64,000 bases of DNA, taken from assembly GCA_030386875.1 (NCBI GenBank), contig CM059562.1, forward strand, positions 22,373,360-22,437,359. The letters are read 5' to 3'. The DNA is from Morinoia aosen (lineage: Eukaryota; Arthropoda; Malacostraca; Amphipoda; Talitridae). Numbering within the stretch: position 1 is the first letter of the stretch; every line of letters begins with the position of its first letter. This document shows positions 58,769 to 64,000 of the stretch, piece after piece. Below the pieces are notes generated by a model, which saw only the letters and a program-made list of their open reading frames with translations, did not search any database and had not been told where the DNA came from. The position numbers and the translations under genes were made by a program.

Positions 58769-59527
58769 CAGGGTGGCGCATAAGTAACGCACCCTTTTAA
58801 AAAATTAATAGTAGATAAACTATGAAAGGTATAAAGATGGGGATAATTGCAAACGATAGAGGAACTCTTAAAGTTTATTTACATGTCGTATAGTGTCTAC
58901 AGATACCCAGTGTATATTGCAGTAATATATCTTTAAAATTTACCTTCAAAATGGTGCGCTACACGAAAGAACAACGAGCAAAAATTAATGAACTCTACTT
59001 TTCACGTAATGTTTCGATTATTGCAGTGCAGAGAAGTTACAGGAACATTTTTAATGATGGAAGAAGTCCTGATAAAACTTGCATAAAAGCAATGGTCTCT
59101 AAATTCAAAGAAACCGAATTTTCCCCCACGAGTAATTTCGCGCTTTGGTGACGTGCCGTGGCCACCAAGATCTCCAGATCTGAGCCCACTTGACTTTTTT
59201 CTTTGGGGATATTTAAAAGGAAAAGTTTACATTGACAAGCCAAATGCTCTACAGGAATTAAAACTGAAAATTATTTAAGAAATCAGCAGGATAACTCCAG
59301 AGCCGTTAAGTGCAGTAATGAACAGCTTCATTAAAAGAGTACGTTTAACCAACGTACGTTTATTTAACCAACAATGGTCATCATTTACAGGATATTATTT
59401 TCCATACTTAGTTGTAAAATAAACTTTAAGAGTTCCCTATTTTTTTCAATTATCACCATCATTATACCTTTCATAGTTTATTTATTAGTAATTTTTAAAA
59501 AGGGTGCGTTACTTATGCGCCACCCTG
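58769..59527 (+). mobile_element. Internally deleted Tc1/mariner-type element, 759 bp
   Basis: Terminal inverted repeats CAGGGTGGCGCATAAGTAAC / inverted copy at the right, between TA dinucleotides (58767-58768, 59528-59529). The N-terminal DNA-binding fragment starts at 58951 (MVRYTKEQRAKINELYFSRN). After about 200 bases the frame joins directly to a C-terminal fragment (WPPRSPDLSPLDFFLWGYLK), the third catalytic residue region, followed by stops. The central catalytic part is deleted. Confidence 0.93.
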
Positions 59528-59529
59528 TA

Positions 59530-60229
59530 TAAATCATTCCGTAAAGAATCGCGATGACGAACCTAAGAAATAAAAATATTCGAAATTTAGCCCCAATACA
59601 ATATTTAGACACTAAAATACTATGTGGAACAGCAAAAGAATTACAAATTTAGCAACGGGCAAAAACCAGAAAAATTTGAACACTCAGACAGCGCGAAGTA
59701 GCCCAACACTGCACGTTCGATGGAAACGCCACCAAGGGCGTGTACTATGTTCACCCTTACCAAGCGTATCTAAGATCAAATAATAGAGACCCTCCTAATC
59801 GAACCGTCTTACTCACAATTGCTAAAATTTGTTACGAACCGTCCGAATGTTTTCAATTGACATCCGTAACTACAACAGCGCGAATATAATAAAAAATTAC
59901 TATAATTGATCTGCCGTTTAGAATGATCCTATAACTTTCTTTCACAGCCACAACAAGCAATCATATTTTCAGGAAATGGAACACCTAGGACCGGATCTAC
60001 ATTTTAATACGGGCCGTGTAGACTTGAAAGAGACCCGAGATCCCAAAACAGCATTATTGAATTACACATGCTGAGTTCGAAACCGTTCTGAACCGGAGCG
60101 GAAGGGAAAAACAATCAAGTAACAAGGTAGCATCACATGCGACAACCTTGCTGGAGTAAGCAAATTAATATGCAGGAGCTGAGGAGGGCCTGTAGAGCGG
60201 AGGCGGGCACTGGAGGTGTGGGTGTTGTG
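59530..60229. other. No recognised feature
   Basis: AT-rich sequence between the mariner-type element and the minisatellite. Nothing supported. Confidence 0.7.
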
Positions 60230-61467
60230 TACACTGCATATTTGGGGCGTGTGTACTGTGCAGCCCGCACTGCTGTTGTGTACTGTGCAGCCCGCACTGC
60301 TGTTGTGTACTGTGCAGCCCGCACTGCTGTTGTGTACTGTACAGCCCGCACTGCTGCTGTGAACTGTGTAGCCTGCACTGCTGCTGTGAACTGTGTAGCC
60401 TGCACTGCTGCAGTGTACTGTGCAGCCCGCACTGCTGCTGTATACTGTGCAGCCCGCACTGCTGCTGTATACTGTGCAGCCCGCACTGCTGCTGTATACT
60501 GTGCAGCCCGCACTGCTGCTGTATACTGTGCAGCCCGCACTGCTGCTGTATACTGTGCAGCCCGCACTGCTGCTGTATACTGTGCAGCCCGCACTGCTGA
60601 TGTGTACTGTGTAGCCTGCACACTGCTGCTGTGTACTGTGTAGCCTGCACACTGCTGCTGTGTACTGTGTAGCCTGCACACTGCTGCTGTGTACTGTGTA
60701 GCCTGCACACTGCTGCTGTGTACTGTGTAGCCTGCACTGCTGCAATGTATTGTGCAGCCTGCACTGCTGCAGTGTATTGTGCAGCCTGCACTGCTGCAGT
60801 GTACTGTGTAGTCTGTACTGCTGCTGTGTACTGTGTAGCCTGCACTGCTGCAGTACACTGTGCAGCCCGCACTGCTGCTGTATACTGTGCAGCCCGCACT
60901 GCTGCTGTGTACTGTGTAGCCTGAACACTGCTGCTGTGTTCTGTGTAGCCTGCACTGCTGCTGTGTACTGTGTAGCCTGCACTGCTGCAGTGTACTGTGC
61001 AGCCTGCACTGCTGCTGTGTACTGTGTAGTCTGCACTGCTGCTGTGTACTGTGTAGTCTGTACTGCTGCTGTGTACTGTGTAGTCTGTACTGCTGCTGTG
61101 TACTGTGCAGCCCGCACTGCTGCTGTATACTGTGCAGCCCGCACTGCTGCTGTGTACTGTGTAGCCTGAACACTGCTGCTGTGTTCTGTGTAGCCTGCAC
61201 TGCTGCTGTGTACTGTGTAGCCTGCACTGCTGCTGTGTACTGTGTAGCCTGCACTGCTGCTGTGTACTGTGTAGCCTGCACTGCTGCAGTGTACTGTGTA
61301 GCCTGCACTGCTACAGTGCACTGTGCAGCCCGCAGTCCGCACTGTGCAGCCCGCAGTCCGCACTGCTGCTGTATACTGTGCAGCCCGCACTGCTGCTGTG
61401 TACTGGGTAGCCTGCACTGCTGCTGTGTACTGTGCAGCCCGCATTACTGCTGTGTACTGTGCAGTTT
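60230..61467. repeat. 27-bp minisatellite, about 45 units
   Basis: Typical unit TGTGCAGCCCGCACTGCTGC TGTATAC (27 bases, nine codons). Variants carry GTAGCCTGCACTGC, GTAGTCTG, or a 2-base CA insertion giving 29-base units near 60610-60720. A block with the marker GAACACTGCTGCTGTGTTCTG occurs twice (60923, 61168), showing a larger duplication of about 245 bases. Long frames on both strands (up to 523 codons) exist because 27 is a multiple of three and the unit has few stops. I do not regard them as genes. Confidence 0.95.
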
Positions 61468-61469
61468 GA

Positions 61470-63010
61470 GGCACCACTGTGAAGCGCGCTACAGGCCACG
61501 CGACGCAGCACCCGATGCCTACACGCGCTCCGGTGTACCACAGCCGCACAACCCACCGTCCTACGAATATCAGCGCATTGCAAGCGATAGGAAAACCGCC
61601 GCGAAACTTATTTATAAAAATAAGTACAATCAAAAGATCATCACAACTCTATTATTGTCGGGGCGGTGAAATACTTGCATTTGACAGCACATTTGATTCA
61701 CGTATATTGAGAAAGCGTAGATGAAACATTTTTGTACCACAGAAAATCTGTATGCTTTCTTATTTTCATTTCAAGTGCTATTTTCAATTGAAACTACCTC
61801 ACTAATCCGCACCTCTAAACGTCTAAAAGAGTACCCCGAACTTGTTGAAACAAAACAAGGTGCGGAAATTTTCCAAATTCCGTCAAAACACAATCCTTAC
61901 AGCTGCTTGTTTGAAAGCACACTGCCTCTTGAAATTTGATTCACATGTATCTGCCCTCCTTTGCAAATTCAAAAAGGCGTACGGAACACAACACGCAACA
62001 GAACATTTTCCGGCAACGAATCACGTCCTGATCCCCGTAAATTGAAAATAATATCCCTCCTTTGGCGAGGTCATTTTAACCTGCAGTGGTCTTCATGCGG
62101 CCATTGTGGGCTCGGTGCGTCAAAGCGCCATAACATCACTCGGAACCGAGGACACAAAACGACCGTCGATGGTGTGGGTGCGCACAAGGGTGCAGGAGCC
62201 GCAGCAGCACACGCGAGCACTAGCGCCGAAGAGGGCGAGCAGCAGTGCGGGAGGCCCCGCGGTGCAGCTGAGGACGCGCGCGAGGCAGGGATACCCTAAC
62301 ATGGCCAGGCCCGCGCGGCCCCGCCTAATGAAGCTCGGGCACCTTCGCTGCAGTAGGACATCCAACACATACACGCCACCGCACTGTTTTTATGGCCACT
62401 GCCGTGCTATAGCAAATATCGCGTTTTTGTGAAGCTAGCTCTTTCTTTCGGTAATGGCTATGACTAGAGGCGAAAAGGAAAGTGAATTTTTTGATGAGTT
62501 AACAACTTGGGTACAAAATTTTTCTCGCAGTACGACGCTCGCGCCTATAAAATATGCTGCGCAAGGGTCTAGAAATGATCCACCGAGACGGCGAGGACCA
62601 AACAAAATTGAACATCTTGAAATCCGAGTTGATCATGCCAGCGGCGAACACCACAAGTAAGCTTACTAGAAAAAAATTCTAACTTAACTCACTGAAGACG
62701 CTACTACAAATCCCTCAATATCAAGAGCAGAGATCGTGAAAGACAGATATAAATTGCGCAATCCTTTCATTTGACCCATTTCCTCGAAGGCTGCAGCGGA
62801 GCCAATACTTAATGCACGCATTGATGGAGCACAGCCGTGAAAGAAGATCCAAGAACCCTCACAACGTCGGATGTCGACCCCGTAACTTCAGCGGTCATCA
62901 CTCGGTATAAGACCCTGTTCGAGTGTCACACTTCAATTTCAATGTACATCCTAACACGAACTTATTAATAAGGGTTGTTTAATTCCACATTTTCTACCTT
63001 AGAGGATAGA
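61470..63010. other. CpG-richer patch and open frames, no confident gene
   Basis: At 61480-61580 and 62090-62340 the sequence is rich in GC and CpG with open frames on both strands (for example 62120-62374 minus, 61961-62299 plus). No domain or splice pair is recognised. It could be promoter-associated DNA for vinculin or a neighbour. The frame 62454-62660 plus (MAMTRGEKESEFFDELTTWV) is also unassigned. Confidence 0.55.
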
Positions 63011-63011
63011 A

Positions 63012-63322
63012 AGTAAATTAGATTAAATGTTAGTTAAAAGCCTCCCTATCCGCAACAAAGGCGACCCAAAGAGGGGAAGGGGGAAAGCACCTTTTAGTGT
63101 GGAGATGAAGGAACGCGGAATCTGTGCACAAGGTGCAGAGGAACAGTAAGTTGAGAGCAGGAGAGCAGTGAACCGAAAAAAGATGGTCCGTAACAAAAAT
63201 AAAAAACCTATTCTGTTTCAATAAAAGGAAGGCCTACCTAACCTTTAGCTCGGGACCTCACAGAGTCCCCCTATGAGTGCTAATTTCCATGGATACAGTA
63301 GTTTTATCCCCCTTAGGGAGAC
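63012..63322 (+). repeat. R repeat, internally deleted
   Basis: Contains TTAGTTAAAAGCCTCCCTAT, GAACGCGGAATCTGTGCACA and the terminal CATGGATACAGTAGTTTTATCC. About 60 bases between GTAAGTTGAGA and GCAGTGAACCG are missing. Confidence 0.88.
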
Positions 63323-64000
63323 GGAAAATAATCACGAATGTTAATTGGCAAACTAGCATGCACTCTAATAACTCATGACTATATCATCAAGTTAAGTAAA
63401 CGGTAGAGTCACGAGACAACAACCACACTTCAGCAATCCATGCCAGGTTCAAGTCAATAGCGATTTCCACTAATAAAAACTACATCTTAAAGAACGAGTT
63501 TAATTGAGAACGGTCAAACTTGTAGGAGAGTGACGGATAAAGTGAAATCATCTGGGAGCATAGACGAAGGTAAATCAGTCCCCATTTACACGATACAACG
63601 ATCACTATTTGAGGTTTTATTAGTGGAAAACGTCAGCGATAATTGGAAAAGCGAAAAGAGTGATGCAGTTTGCCACTTTTGTGTAGTGCAACATTGGACA
63701 ATTAAGGCCTGAAATGCACGACCCTCCGCGCAAGGTAAGCAGGAAAACCAAGAAGCATACACGCTTTGTCAGCATCATCACAATGTCGTTTCTGTAAGCA
63801 ATGCCGACATGCAAGGCAAAAATTGGGTCGAGGAATCGCCGTGAAAATTCAGTTACAAATTGATTTCCCGGCAGATGAAATGCCACAGGATCGAAATTCT
63901 TCATCCATAATGAGAAATGAATATAGTCAGTGCGAGATATCCAGAAACTTTTAAAATACTTAAGCTCGTATTAACGCAAGCTTAAAAATCGTGTTTTTTA
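63323..64000. other. No recognised feature
   Basis: AT-rich. Short frames on both strands without motifs. Confidence 0.7.

Noticed and set aside
60062-61633. A 523-codon open frame and several other long frames on both strands
   Set aside because: They lie on a 27-bp tandem repeat. A period divisible by three with few stops keeps several frames open, and the translations are simple repeats in every frame.

Overview
This window looks like nuclear DNA from an animal, most likely an insect or another arthropod. It is AT-rich and dominated by introns and transposon relics, and one gene can be read confidently: vinculin, on the minus strand. Its 19 constitutive exon segments lie between positions 1 and 38586. 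They are GC-rich islands with matching splice phases, and joined they give 2865 bases, or 955 codons, with no stop. The encoded protein has only two central vinculin repeats, as I recall for Drosophila (vertebrates have three). Its tail and linker wording also resembles insect vinculin. The exon with the start codon (about 19 residues) was not found and probably lies beyond the right edge. The last codons (about 27 residues) lie beyond the left edge.

Layout, in transcription order from right to left: head-domain exons at 38586-34701; two central repeats at 32256-28959; the second half of the head at 26622-19624; the proline-rich linker at 17753-12665; the five-helix tail at 11835-1. The linker intron (12796-17630) is the most interesting part of the gene. 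It holds up to three unannotated exon-like segments, each a multiple of three bases long and each fitting the same phase-1 junction. They could lengthen the linker by alternative splicing. A further in-frame splice acceptor 75 bases upstream of the first tail exon would insert 25 residues starting with a second copy of the MAAHG motif. Both are predictions from sequence and need RNA evidence.

The rest is repeats. A structured dispersed repeat of about 360 bp (called R here) occurs about 18 times, and every copy I found has the same orientation, antisense to vinculin. Other elements, with target-site duplications where I could read them, are: a 332-bp hAT-type foldback; a 78-bp hAT-type element; three copies of one piggyBac-type MITE and one of another; a 1.48-kb PIF/Harbinger element with transposase and MADF-like fragments; two internally deleted mariner-type elements; a 530-bp long-terminal-inverted-repeat element; an unclassified 583-bp element with hairpin ends; a decayed non-LTR retrotransposon; and a weak Tc1 relic. 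Positions 60230-61467 are a 27-bp minisatellite whose long open frames are an artefact of the period.

From 38587 to 64000 I see no confident coding exon. There are two promoter-like GC or motif islands (44185-44290 and about 41620-41990) and a few unrecognised open frames. No tRNA, rRNA, CRISPR or bacterial-type operon was seen.
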